Assembly: GCA_022575985.1 (NCBI GenBank)
Contig: JAKSXM010000014.1
Span: 22,134,001 to 22,198,000, forward strand
Direction of reading: 5' to 3'
Length of the DNA: 64,000 nt
Source of the DNA: Anagrus nilaparvatae
Taxonomy: Eukaryota; Arthropoda; Insecta; Hymenoptera; Mymaridae
The position numbers and the translations under genes were made by a program. Shown piece by piece: positions 39,361 to 52,358 of this stretch; the stretch's first letter is position 1, and each line of letters opens with the position of its first letter. The notes under the pieces were generated by a model that worked only from the letters and a program-made list of their open reading frames with translations, did not search any database and was not told where the DNA came from.

Positions 39361-41379
39361 TAAAGCAACTTTTATAACATTAAATCATCTTTATAATATT
39401 CAAATATTTTCCATATAAAATTGGCCTAGTTCTACCACAAAGTTTTGCATAGGCAATTTTTTTTAAATAGTTAATTCAAAATTAACTTTTAATTTCCTTT
39501 TGAAAATTCCAGTTCGAAAATTTTATTGTTTCAATTATGAATATGGTTCTAAATCATCAAGACCACAGTATTTTTTGATTGTTTATTAGTAGTTTCTGTT
39601 ATTTGAATCTAATATTGTAAATAATCGGTTAATTTACACTATTGTTTATTTTAGCGGTAAATTGATTTTGTTAATCTTATCAGCATATAAATGCGAACGT
39701 ATATTATAATTTATATATTTAATTCTTTAATTTATATTAAAAATTAACTTAAATATTGTTATTAATATTTTTTTATCTACTTACTAAAAATTTTGTTCGT
39801 TTTTTAGAAAAATATTCGGCTGCTTGAAAAATAGTAATATCTTGTCAATATTTTGAGTTTTCAGAGTAGGTTAGTAATTTTGGTATTTCAGGGCAGTTTT
39901 TGGAGGAGTACTTATATTTTGGATTATTTTTAATAGAAACGATATTTTGAATAGCTATACATATTCTTTCGTTCGTACAAAATTTTTGGAAAAAATTGGT
40001 TCAAATCCATAATAAAAACAATTCAAGAATTGAGAATAATTTGACAACAAATTCTTTTTTACTGATTTGCAAACAAATTATGATTCAAACTAAAGTATAT
40101 AACTAAAATTTGTGAATTACCTAGCGGGTGCAGGCGTTACGGGCAATCGCCAGTCCCAAAATGCGAATAAACGTTCTTTTTCTTACTATTTTTATTTGAC
40201 TTAAAAATTTTTTAATTTCTAGGCCCCCCCTCCTCAAGAAATTTTTCTGGATCACCACTGTTATTAATTAATTTCAATCTAAAGCAATCTTTCCTATCTG
40301 CTTGTATTTTCCGACGGATAGAATATACCCATTATTAAAGTACTTCCTAGCCAAAATTATGCAAAATTTCTTTATGAATTTTTGAAAAATGAAAATTAAT
40401 TTTTAGAAAATCACTATATTTATGTAAAAAAATTATATTAATTTTTAAATTTGACAAAATCGAGGCTTTTGAAAATTTTATTCTATAAATACCAAAATTC
40501 TTGCCTAAAATTAAAATTTCATAAAAAAATGATCATTTTCTAACCACAGTCTCTCTCAAAAAAAAAAAAAAAAAAAAAACAGTTATAATTAGAAACACGT
40601 ATTCTCTGTAATTAATAATCTTTTGTTCCTAATATCATGCAGATGGCATCAGCTACTGTTCAACAAATTCTTTGAATAAATTCTTTAAAATTTAGATAAA
40701 AAACCAAAATAACAAATGGTCATTTTTTAATTTTAAATTACAAATTTTTAAATAATAATGAAGCAACATTACACAATGGTGTTATCTTTTCTTAGTACCT
40801 ATTGTTCTAATTACACATGTTATTATTTTTCAATAGCACAAAAAGAGTGTAATAATACAAACATCTGGTTTTTTAAGAAAAATTGATACAATAAAAAATC
40901 TTGAAATAATTAAAAAAGACACAATTTCTTAATAAAGACGTTAGTAAAATTCAAAAAACAACTTTTTTATACTTAAAAATGTAAATTTCAAAATAAGAAA
41001 TTTGATAATACAACAATTTTAAAAAAGACTTAATAATAATAAATACAAAATTACTTTCGCCTTGAATAAAAATAATTCGCAAAAAAAAAAAATTATATAC
41101 CATATAAACCATAAATAGCTTGTTAATACCATATAATCAACTTATTTTTTTCATAATGATTCTATTATTATAAAAAAAAAGAGTAGGTATATACAACAAT
41201 TTATATAATAATAACTACTTAATTTGTTTATAATAATTTTGTGTTTACAAATTGGTGGCAGCACTTTACTAGAAATACAAAATACAAAATTCATATTATT
41301 ATGTTAAAAAAAGAAAGAAAAACTTGTTTTTTTATGCAGAAAGGAGTATTCTCCTACTCTTGTTCAACAACGTCAGATA

Positions 41380-41560
41380 AAATAAATGATAGAGTCCCGA
41401 TGATTAATGGGCCAGCCAATCGTAGTGTAGTTACAGCCCCTTTTTTGGGCGGTCCCAACTTTGAGAATCGGTGTTGCTTGGGTTACCGTAAGTAAAGAGG
41501 TGGAGCCACAGTCTCTTCTCTGCTTTCGACGACACTACCTACCTTTTACTTTTGGAATCC
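41380..41560. promoter_or_regulatory. GC-richer intergenic island (possible enhancer)
   Basis: A patch around GATTAATGGGCCAGCCAATC and GGGCGGTCCCAACTTTG, ending near CTTTCGACGACACTACC. Two overlapping plus-strand open frames pass through (41241-41495, 41461-41703) but neither resembles a protein nor shows splice logic. Base composition alone marks it as non-background. Confidence 0.25.
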
Positions 41561-43139
41561 ATGTTTTTTCAGCATTTCACTCATATAGGCGCCAGTTTTT
41601 AAAAGCTTCCATGCCGATTTTTTTTGTTTTTTCTTTGAGAGTACTTTTTTTTCAGTTAATTCATAATTTTTTTATCATGAGACCTTTTTTATTTAAAATT
41701 TAAACTCATTATCAGTTTAAATAAAAATTTGATTCTTTCTTTTATTCTCATAAAATTTTGATATCTTTATTTTTACTCAGTCCTTATATCATATAATTTA
41801 TAGTTGTTCATTGTCGTTTCTTTTCATTGTGCTATTGAGAAAGCTTAACAAATGAATGTAAATTTTTTTTTGTAATTATACAAACACGTGCCGATTTGAA
41901 ATATAACAATGAGCTTTTCTTTATTTTTAATGTCCGTTGCATGTATTATTCCTGTAACATAAATAATATTTATTTAAAGATTTATGATTTTTTGGCTATC
42001 AAATTTTAATTTTTGTGCAAATAAAAATAATAAAAAATTATTTCATGATTCGTTTCCAAAAAAAAAATTCTTTATTAAAAAATAACCAAACATGAATTTC
42101 GAGTACTGAAAAAAATTCGTCATTTTATCCGTCGGACAAAAATCCCTATTCATAATAACTGACATTTATAAAAAGGGTTGTGTAATAAACCTAAACAATA
42201 ATAATTTTTAGCAATATCTCAATTCAAAAAAAAAGTGACCATGTAAATTCAAAAAAAATTTGTTACATCAGGGGACAGCGTATGATAATTTTATTAATTA
42301 AAATTTAAAAATTAGATAAGCATTAATAAAGTTGTTATGTTATTAAATAAGAAGATAATGAAATGTTAAATGTTGAAAATTGAATAATAGCATAGTAGTT
42401 GAATTATTGTTGGTTAGATACGTCACATTTCAGTTACTTTGAAATTCTGAATTTATTCCCCTCTTTGTGTTATTATCTCTGTATTGAATATGTATATTTG
42501 AATTCTTGTAACCGACGGCAAACTCGTATTAAATATTTTAATTTTTTTACTCGGTTTTTTTAATTAATTTATAAATATTTATTTTATTAATTAGGTATTT
42601 CCCATGTGAAAAAATTTTTTTGGATTTTTTTGAAAATAATTGAATACGAAAATGATTAATTTTGTTTTAATTTTATTTTAAATTGGGTTTATCTAGATAA
42701 TATATGCCATTAATTAGTTAATGCAAAATTTTTTGATGCATAAAGTTAATAAAATTATTGGATACATTGGTTTGGCTGAATTCAAAAATTTTATGTCAAA
42801 GAAATTATTTAGATGTTTGATAGTGCTCTGAAAAACTACAGTATAAATAGTTTTATATTAAATTTTCATCTAAAATCTCTGAAAAATACAAACAAACTAA
42901 GCTTTAAGTGTAGATTACTATTAATAATTTTCAAAAAATGATAATACTTGTTAAGATAAAAAGAAAAAAAAAGTATTTTGCTTTTAAAATTTCATGTAAT
43001 AACAGATCATAAATTTAAAAAATATCATCAGAGTATGATAAAACCAGGGGTTAAAAAAAAAGAGAATATTTGATATTTAGCAAGTTATACAAAAGATATT
43101 AAAACAAACATAATTCATATTTTACATACTAGGTAGGAT

Positions 43140-43420
43140 ATAGAGAGAAAACCAAATGAATATCCGACGTTCAGCACGTCAACGAATATAATCCAACAAG
43201 GGAAATAATATAAAAATAGAGATAGAGAACTAGCTTTTATTTTTAAAAAATATTTTTTGACACAAACATTGATTGCAAAAGAAAAAATATAAAAAGCCTA
43301 AAAAAAAAGTTCAATGTTGACGGGTTGTGTGTATGAGAGAGAGGGAGAAGGGATGTACGATATTATTGATTTATGTCCCGTATATAAAACCCTCTTCACT
43401 CTTCTCTCAAATATTATATA
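43140..43420. promoter_or_regulatory. Island with GAGA run and TATA-like box
   Basis: Includes CpG-bearing sequence near 43165-43190, a GAGAGAGAGGGAGAAGG run (near 43335) and TATATAAAA at 43381-43389 just after CCCG, followed by pyrimidine-rich sequence. On the plus strand this resembles a promoter core, but no open frame follows. A non-coding Hox transcript or enhancer is possible. Confidence 0.25.
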
Positions 43421-43929
43421 TTGCTTTTAGCATTTTTTATCTGAAAAAAAAAACCATTTTTTAATAATTAGTAAAATATTATTTTAAATGACAATGGAAG
43501 AGAGAGACAGAGTGAGAATTTTAAAGCTCAATTCCTATATCCCTTATTAATATGCATAATACATGGTTAGTTCCGTATTATGTATGTAAGCTATTCGTGC
43601 ATTTCTTGGATGTCAAATAATTTAACATATCCACCCTCCATTTTTGGCATGCTATTGTCTAGTTTGTACATTAATCAAAATTTCTATTCTATTATATTAA
43701 CGATATTATTGTTATTATTCAGTTATGTAAGACCAATTTTTTTTTTATTATTTCAATTTGATTGTTTGATATTTAATTTTTAAAGATTACGAGTGCCTCT
43801 ACAGATTATTGAAACTTCCGGTATTTAAAAATGTGCATGATGATTTATGATTTAAATGATTGAACATGAAATTTATTTTTCATTTTTTCCAAAATTCTTT
43901 TTTAGAGGCGAAATTATATATTAATAATC

Positions 43930-44198
43930 AAGGACCTAAAAGTTTTGATACAAGCGTGATCACTAGCACGAGTACTCGGCAAACTTTAAAGATTTTTGCC
44001 TATGGTGCTTATATAGTTTTTGCTTACCTAGCCATATAACGAGTGCAGAAAAAAATGTAAAAACTGGGCACTAAATTTTCTGCACTCATTCTACGTCGAA
44101 GTAGGCAAAAAATATTGTAAGCATCATGAGCAAAAATTTAGGCATTGGCGTAGACACATAGCCAGCGATCACATTAGTACCAAAACTTTTGCGCCCTT
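43930..44198. mobile_element. MITE-like element with 38-bp inverted ends
   Basis: The end at 43930-43967 (CCTAAAAGTTTTGATACAAG... then GTGATCACTAGC) pairs imperfectly with 44161-44198. The interior is also foldback (TGCCTA, AGCAT, GAGTGCAGAAAA blocks repeat in inverted order). A related end sequence (CAAAATTTTTGGTACTAGAG then TGATCA) occurs at 2795-2834 and a weaker one at 39031-39058, so this is a dispersed family. No transposase. Confidence 0.75.
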
Positions 44199-45984
44199 AA
44201 TACTTAATATATTATTTTTCACCCATAAACAAATCTTAGCTCAAACTCTTTTATTTGACGGATTTCAGAAAAAAATTAAAATTTTGTTAATTCTACATCG
44301 TTCCAATTAAAAATCATGAAATAACACAATTATTTTTATTAAAAACCACTAAATTATTATAAAACTTACATTAATCTAAAGTACAGTAGTTCATCTTCGA
44401 AGATGAGACACGTGGTCTTTTATATATATAATACAAGATGAAAAAAAGTGATAAAGTAGCCATAAATTCTGACCTTTGTCCTCCTCCTTCACCTCTTAAC
44501 ACCTTCATCTATTTTTCTTACGTACTTTCATTCTGAAAAGCTCTTTTCTTTTCCTTTATTTTTTCTCTTCTTACATAACATGTGTCTTTTTTCTATGCTT
44601 CTGTTTTTTATATACCTGTAAACATATTTTCAAGATTTTCATATATCTTAAATTACTATTTTTAATATAAGGAAATATCTCAATCAAATGTACTTACACT
44701 CTGTAACTTTTAATTATAGTTCTAAGAGGAAGTCATTAAAAATTATTTTATTTTAAATTTACTCGATGATTTTATTATTAATTATGTATCATTTAAAAAA
44801 AAAAAAAAAAAAAAATTTGAGATAATAACTTAATTTTTCACATTTTATACTGTAATAGACACCTTTTATATAAGAATTTTTTTTAAACAAAATTGCTGTC
44901 TTTTTAATAGTTTAAAAAGATTACATCAAAATAAAAATAATAACGTGATATACTTTTTACAGAAAATTATATGTATGTGGAATCCTTAAAGGCATAATAA
45001 TTGTAAAAATTTAGTTTTTTTTAAAAAAAGGGTTGAGTATAAGATATATGGGCTGGTCTATCTTAATTTGAATAATTGTTCCTAGAATATTTTTTTTTAA
45101 TTTTTAGAAGCTGCAAAACTTTGCTCAATTTTTGTAGATTTAGGTTTTGATTGAACAAATCCATAATATAATGGAAATTAGAACAGTTTACTTTTTTTTC
45201 ATCTCAGCAATTACTCGTTTTAGGAATTTCCATTTCAAAGCTTTAGCTTTTAGGCTTATATTTTTTATTTTGAAAATTTTTGCTTAGAAACTTTGAAAAA
45301 ATCACATTACAAAGTCTTTATTAATTTTATTCATTTTGTGCCTGATTTCATATTTTTAATAAATATGGTTTTTTCATTTAAAAAATGCATTTTTTGGACT
45401 GGCATCCCATGGCTTGATTTTCCAACCTTCATTAGTATCAATTTTTCAAGAAGGAAAATATATTTTGGAACATATTTTCAGACTGCTTCATGCAGTCTTT
45501 GGATACTGTAACTAGATTAACCCATATAGTATGATGCAAAAAAAACTATACAGTATAGTTATCGATACAATTTTAATACATGTTTTTATAAAATATATAT
45601 TTTCTTACTAATAATTTTAAAAATTGACTCTGGATATTATAACCTGATGGTACAAAAAAAAAACAAAATAAAGAAATTTAATAATTTTCTTCAAGATAAT
45701 AATATCTGATACTTAAAAAAAAAAGTGGTTTATAAAAAATTTTTACACAAAAACCACTTAATTTTTTTTTAATAAATAAAAGTTTAAATTAATTATTATG
45801 AAAAGCCACAAAAGTATGTCAAATTCATATGTTGAAGAGGGCATAAAGTTTGTAGTGAAAAGGTCAGTGTCAAAAGATAAAAAAGTATTTGTTGTTAAAC
45901 TATAATAGATAAAATGTGTTCATCTCTGTTGGTGCAAAAAGAAAAGGTAAAATATCTTTTGGAATATTATATATAGTAAAGAAA
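44199..45984. other. AT-rich intergenic DNA, no gene seen
   Basis: Contains a pyrimidine-rich stretch (44470-44620), a long A-run near 44795-44814 and an open plus-strand frame at 45293-45511 with no recognisable domain. Nothing here supports a gene. Confidence 0.5.
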
Positions 45985-46180
45985 ATTCAATAAATCATTC
46001 CGTCACGAAGCATAAACCAAGGCGGAGTCTTATACCTTGTATTAGCCAATAATAATCCTTTTGATGGTAGAAGCCATCTTGGAATTTATGTACCTTATGT
46101 ATAGAATCTGATAGAAGAGAAGAGAATGCAAAACTTGTTATATATATCTATATGGACCCCCCAGGGCCGTACACACCTGA
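45985..46180. promoter_or_regulatory. GC-richer island with a Pho/YY1-like site
   Basis: A patch with higher G+C sits at the edge of the T-run zone. AGCCATCTTGG (46072-46082) reads CCAAGATGGCT on the other strand, close to the Pho/YY1 consensus, and there is a GGACCCCCCAGGGCC segment near 46154. No coding frame. A Polycomb response or boundary role is possible but untested. Confidence 0.25.
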
Positions 46181-49100
46181 TCAACTATTTTTTCTTTTGC
46201 TCTTTAATAAAAATTTTAAGTATTTTTTAATTATATTTTTTTTTATTTATATTAAAAATTTTTTTTTTTTTAATTTTTTTTTTGAAGGAACTTATTTTAT
46301 ATAAATTTTATATTTATACTACATGAGTGAATAAGAACATAATTTATTTATACTGTCTAATTAATTATCTTTTTTTTTTTTATTATTTTCTAAATATTAT
46401 ATAATACAAAAATTGTTTTTTTTTTTTTTCATTTTGAGGTTTTTTTTTGACTTCATTTCTGTCTATTGTATACATTTTGTTTCTTATTACATAATAAAAA
46501 AGTATTTAACACAATTTTATTTAATACGTGTGATTATTATTATTTTTATTAATTTAGTATACAATTTTTATTTATTTATTTTGGTTTAAATTTTTTTTTT
46601 GTCTTATACAATAATTAGACACATTTTTTTTATTTTTGAGATGCACAAAGAAATATTTTTTGAGCTTTTATAGTCCCTCAATTTTTTATTTATTTTTTTA
46701 TTACACTTATTTAACACATAATTAATATTCTATCAATAAATACTACTTAACTATTAATTATCTTTTTTTTTAAATACAGACCTTTAATTAATTATTTTTT
46801 ATGTGTGTGTATGTGTGTGTTTTATTTTGTATGTATAAGACTTCTTTTTTACTCTTTTGGCTTATATTTGGGCAAAAATAAAAAAAAATTGTGTTTATTT
46901 ACAATAATTTTTGTATTTTTTTTATGCTTGCCCATTTATGATATTTTATGAAAAAAAATGATATAATAAAATTAAGCAATTTTTTTTTTGGACATTTTTT
47001 TTTATTTATTTGCATGCTCGTACATAATAATTTATTTTATATATTTATATATAATTTTAATGCTGCTCTCTTTCTCTCATTTTCTTTATAAATATTTAAG
47101 TTATACAATTATTATTACAACATCAAAAGAAACAAAAAAAACTTATAAAAATTTATATATCAAGTTTTTTGAAAAATTCTGTTTATATATTTAGAGAAAA
47201 AATTGGACAGATTTTTTTATTTATTCGTCACCATATTAATTATCGCCCCAATTTAATGACATTTAAATTTTGTTTTTTTTTTTTAATTACAAAGATATTT
47301 ATTTAGTAGAAAATTTTAATTTTTTTTTTTTTCAAGCTATTCACATTTTTTTTTTGTTCATATACAACTTTAATTATTGTTTCCTGTTTGTTTATTTACG
47401 TATATCGTTTAAATTGTTGAACTTGATTTAAATATATATATATATACCTATTGACTATAATTATATATTATAAATACAATTTTTTTGTTAAATACTAATA
47501 TAAAAATTTTCAAAGAATATATAAAAAATTTTTTATTTATATATATATTTTTTTTTAATTTTCAGAAGACAGTAAATTACGTATTTCGTTTTTTTTAGAC
47601 TTTAATGTATTAAAGCAATAATAAAGGCATTTTTTTAAATAAATGAATCAAATATGTGTAGATATATAATTTTAATAAATAGGATTGACAAATTTAAAAT
47701 AAAAGTTTTGTACATTTAGCTTTTAAAATTGGTTATGCTATCAGAAATTGGGTAGCTAGTTTTGCTATAAACGGTTAGCAAAAATGCTACTGTTTTGATT
47801 GAAGATTATTCAAAGTAACGAAATAATGTATCACTGTAGATTTGAGTTTAGCACCGTTAGTAACTTACAATTTATAAATGATATTATTAACAAATTATAA
47901 TATCACTAAGGAAAGTAGAATTGTTAATATCAATATATTAATTGATATCAGATTACTTTATTTTTAAATCAGTATTTATCAATGCTATCTTACAGCTATA
48001 ATGATGATACTAACAAATCTTACTCCAGTTGATTCACAGGAGTTATTTTTAGCCACCAAGATGAGGAAAAGTCTTCTTGGATCAATAATTATTAAAATTG
48101 AGGCTTTGTTCGTACAAAATTTTCCAACACCCTCAAATCTACAAAAAACGCCCCATTAGGGGTAATTATTCAATATTCGCTGGTTTTTAGAATTTTTTCT
48201 CAAAAACATACTAGTAGAAGCAAAATTTTGCTATCATTTGCAAAAATTGAAAAATCACTCCAATATGGAGTTTTTTTTGCTAATTTAAATGTGTTTGATA
48301 AATTCTGAACAAGCAAAATCTCGATTTTCGAAATTAGCGACACAAAAAGCCCTTGGTATATCATCTTGATTGCCCAAAACACTCGTAAAACTGCGATTTG
48401 AAGTATCTGGGATACTATACGAGTGTACTAAAACTGGCATAATATCCCTTAATTACTTGAAAACAATATTATATAGTGAAAAAATTATTTCGTTTGACTA
48501 GTATATAAAAATAGCTAAAAATAGATACCCAGTTTCTGAAAGCTCAAACTATTTAAACGAATTGTGAAATAATTAGTTCTACTATTAAACTATTTTTCGA
48601 AATTACACAGCGCATTGATCGTTGTAGCGCGATTTCTTGGTGACCAAATTAATTCATAAAAACCAACCGAAAATTACCAAAATTAAAATCAACATGATAC
48701 GAGCAGTAGCAAATAAAAGAAAAAAAAAATTAATAAAAAATATCAATAAATTATAATACAATATGTGCAAAAAAAAGTAATAATTAATGATATATGCTGT
48801 TGGTAACTAAACCACGTTTCCGAAAAGCATAATCATAAAATCATTTAAATAAGGATTTAAAAAATAACAAAAAAAAAATTATTTTTAATTATGATTAAGT
48901 ATACGCTATATTATAATCACGATTAAAATATTACAGTCGACCAGTCGTTCAGCGCATTTACTTTTATGGGCTAAAATAAAAGGAAGGATCTGTATTTTTT
49001 AAAGAAATTATTTTCTATATTTACACATATTTTCTATGTATTGATAATATGAAAAAAAAAAAAATTCAAAAAAAATTCTAGGTATGATCACAAAAAAATT

Positions 49101-49295
49101 AATTATTTATACATTACAAAATATACAAAACAAATTACAAATCACAAGCCGTTATATATATATTTATATATATATATATATATATTATTTGAATTATTTT
49201 TATTTCTATGGGTACATTGAAAAAAAATTAATTTACTAAAAAAATGTGTTTAAAGTCAAATTTTAATGTGAAGAAAAAATTAATTAATTTAATTT

Positions 49296-49345
49296 ACACT
49301 GTTAGATCAGTTCGCTTAGATTTAAGCAAAGTGATCTAACAGTGT
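49296..49345. repeat. Near-perfect 23-bp stem hairpin downstream of Antp
   Basis: Arms ACACTGTTAGATCA... (49296-49318) and ...TGATCTAACAGTGT (49322-49345) pair at 21 of 23 positions around a three-base loop. One arm matches dispersed sequences at 23985-24016 and 25036-25068 (ACACTGT..., then CTTGAATTTT), so this looks like two ends of a small inverted-repeat element fused into a hairpin. The loop is too short for a normal microRNA precursor. Confidence 0.75.
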
Positions 49346-49814
49346 ATATTTAAAGTTTTTTATACTGGAAATGCATTTGACATGTTTTATTGCATCTAAA
49401 CTAGAGATGTAAAAAATCTATAAGGAAAAAGAAAAATTTGGATTAAATGAAATTTAAGAAAAAAAAAAAATTTATTTGAATTTTTAAAAATTTAATTAAT
49501 TAATTCTATACACACAAATTCTAATTCTATTATAATATAACTATTTTTTATTTTTTAACGGCTACGATAATAATTGGTCGTATTTTTATTTACGAGTTTA
49601 TATATATAAATATATATATATATATAATTTTATTTACGTATACTGACTTATTATTTTATTTATTTTTAATAAATTAATTAATTAATTAAGAAATAGAAAA
49701 AAAAATATTCTAATTCATACATTTACATCAAATAATATCCTTTGGATTCATTCGGACACTTATATATTAACTTATTTATGACTATTATTTATATATATAT
49801 ATATATTTGTTTTT

Positions 49815-49864
49815 TAATATTAACGTACATTTTTAATTTTTTTCATAAATGTACGTTAATATTA
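49815..49864. repeat. Perfect 18-bp stem hairpin downstream of Antp
   Basis: TAATATTAACGTACATTT (49815-49832) and its exact complement (49847-49864) flank a 14-base T-rich loop. The stem lacks G+C except for one ACGTAC core. It may be a transcribed 3' UTR structure or a tiny palindromic repeat. Confidence 0.75.
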
Positions 49865-50657
49865 ATATATTTTTTATTTTCTTAAAATTAGGTATTTCTT
49901 TACACGACATTTTTTTTTTTATTTCAATCATTCACGAGTTTTACGAGAAATAGTATCTCGATTTGTCACTGGCATGTTTTTTTTTACGTGTGAATATATA
50001 ATATATATATTTACTTAAGGTTGTTTTTTGTAATACATTCGCACAAAAATTTCTTATTAATATATCTACATTTATTTTCTAATATTTATGCACACAGTTA
50101 TTAATGTCTTATGTATACTCTGAAATTTTTTATTTCATCTTTTGAGTTAGTTTTTAATTAGGCAAACCAATTATTTAAACTTTTATTATGTTTAAATAAA
50201 ATTTTCTTTGATAGATTGATAATAGTTGATAATGCTGTCAAATTATTTATGTGCCAAATAAAATTTAGTAAACAAAAAAGTAATAATTAGATAACAGCAT
50301 GTGTTATAATCAAGGTGAATGATCTTTACACTATGGAAATCTTAGAACATTCAATAAAGTTAATAAGCAAACTGTTTGGACTCGCATTTTACGTAGAGAT
50401 AGTTGATTGAATATGTTTAAATAAGAAAATTCAAAACCCTACAAAGTAATGGAAGTTATGATTTACGTTAATACATCAAATAATTGTTTTCAAAAATATT
50501 TAACAAGAATAAAATAATTTTTTGAAATTTATAAAAGAGAGTTTTCCGTGTCTGCCTTATATACTATATCGAAATCATTTTGTGTATGAGAAATTATATT
50601 GGTAGTTTTTAATGTATTAGCATATTATTAATAAAGTCTTTCAAAATTTTTAATATT

Positions 50658-50696
50658 TTTTCTCGCAATAGAAACGGATTAGCGAGGATATATAAG
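50658..50696 (+). repeat. Dispersed TCTCGCAAG element, copy 9
   Basis: TTTTCTCGCAATAGAAACGG, then GGATATATAAG. Lies in the Antp 3' UTR/downstream zone, antisense to Antp. Confidence 0.55.
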
Positions 50697-51359
50697 AAAG
50701 CACGATTTTGGTCAGAATAAATTTTACTTTATATTATTAATTAACAAAGTATTTTACGTGATTGAAACTCTATGTTAAACAAAAATATATTTAAATCTTA
50801 TATATACCTTGACGAGTGTAATGTTCTACTTTAAGAAAAAAAAATTTAAGCAAAGACAATACGCTTTAAATAAGGAAATAAATATTGAATTGAAGAAAAA
50901 ATATGCAAAAATTTATGATTTTATTCAAAATTTGATTTAAAATTTTCATAATGAACAAATATTACAAGCCTATGGCGCAATATTTTTATAATGGAATTCA
51001 AGCTTATTAAAGTATACGTTTTATTTAGCAGGCTAAACAAAAATTAGGATAACCTAAAGGAATTCGTTAAGAATTTCGTCTTACAATTTCAGAGTATTCA
51101 TAAAAGTATGTAATTTTATTTACACTTTTAGAAATCTTGTAACTAAAATAGTAAATTTGACTGCAAAATTTCTAAAAATATAAATAAATACGCCTAAATG
51201 TGTGCAAAAATATGGTTTATTAATTTTTTTGTAAATTACATATATAATGAATAATAAAAACATAATAGAGGTTAACGCGGTTCTGATTAACATAAGTTTT
51301 ATTTTTCCACAAAAATTACATCTTTAATTTCTAATAATAATTGCTGAATCCCGTATTAT

Positions 51360-51540
51360 TATTAATAAATATTTACATACACACATATATATGCATATAT
51401 ATTACATATATTTTCACATATACACAGACGTACAAATCATACAAATACACAATTTATGGCTCATATACTTAATATTTATACACATATATATTTAATATAT
51501 CACACAATCATCGTACACATTTACATTCACAATAATCCCC
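51360..51540 (-). promoter_or_regulatory. UGUA-rich stretch, possible Pumilio-type 3' UTR sites
   Basis: In Antp sense this segment is dense in TGTA/TGTG words and includes TGTAAATA (51377-51370), an exact match to the Pumilio consensus UGUANAUA. It lies about 1.2-1.4 kb downstream of the stop codon. It is also a simple CA/TA-type low-complexity stretch, so the match may be incidental. Confidence 0.25.
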
Positions 51541-52335
51541 CATTTAACACGAGCAAAAAAAAAATTATTTTTATTTTAATTTAATCAATCTCATTTATTA
51601 TGATTATTTTTCAAGTTTGACTATTATTATTATTTAAATATATATATAAAGTTTTTTTCCCTTTCGCACACATCTCATTTAAATTTTTTTTAATTTTTTT
51701 TGTTTTTGGTACGAGCAGCTTATTAAATTTTTTTTTTTCTTTATTTAATTCCTGTATATTATTATTATAATATTTTTCTTTATACTTTTTAAATATAATA
51801 TGAATAGTTTATAATAATAATAATAAAAATGACATATTTTATTGTATTTTAAGCGTCATTATTTTTTTTTTTTTTTTACGTAATTATGGAAAAATGTTCT
51901 CATTTTTATTTTAAGGGGTATAATGTCTAGATAATAATAATTATTATATTATTTTTTTTAAATTCATTAAAAATTATAACAACAAAAATAATAATAATAA
52001 TAATAATAATAACGAATTTATTATTTAACTATCTAAAAAAAAGAGGAATATATTTAATTGAAATAAAAAATATTCGATTTTTTTTTCTCATTCTTTCGTA
52101 TAAAATTATTTATAGTAGGCGAAAAAACTGACGTATTATAAAATATTTTAAAAAAAAATTTAATAAAAAAAAAAAATATTTTATGTTTTACAAGATTTGG
52201 TAAACTTTGTGCTTTTTTGGAAGAGTTCTAAAAAACTTTAATGAAGTCAATGTGGCAGTTTGCTGCTTTTCAAGTAAGCTTTTTTCGGAGATCTTTGAGT
52301 TAGCACCGAGTAGACCATTTCTTGAATTTTTCTGA

Positions 52336-52358
52336 TTTATTTATCAGTTTATTTTATT
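52336..52358 (-). terminator. Antp: Candidate proximal poly(A) signals of Antp
   Basis: Three AATAAA hexamers on the minus strand (plus TTTATT at 52336-52341, 52348-52353 and 52353-52358), about 390 nt past the stop codon. One lies inside a small palindrome CTGATTTATTTATCAG (52332-52347). In DNA this AT-rich the hexamer is common by chance, so this is only the first clustered candidate. Confidence 0.3.

Larger units (their letters stand above)
32357..43139. other. Intergenic DNA without genes
   Basis: AT-rich throughout, with an AG microsatellite (35681-35725), a GAT-rich stretch (36418-36442), a GAGA run at 33500-33515, copies of the dispersed element (33210, 38254, 39325), a GC-richer patch at 34480-34570 and another around 36065-36135 with the palindrome CCCGACGTCGG. 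Sequences with repeated CTTGAA/TTCAA words near 36640-36830 look like a degraded dispersed repeat. Open frames here are short and unconvincing. Confidence 0.5.

Noticed and set aside
41241..41703. Two overlapping plus-strand frames of 84 and 80 codons
   Set aside because: No similarity that I recognise and no splice sites linking them; they follow the GC-richer island.
49296..49345. MicroRNA precursor
   Set aside because: The loop is about three bases and the stem about 23 bp, too compact for a normal precursor, and the arm matches dispersed repeats.
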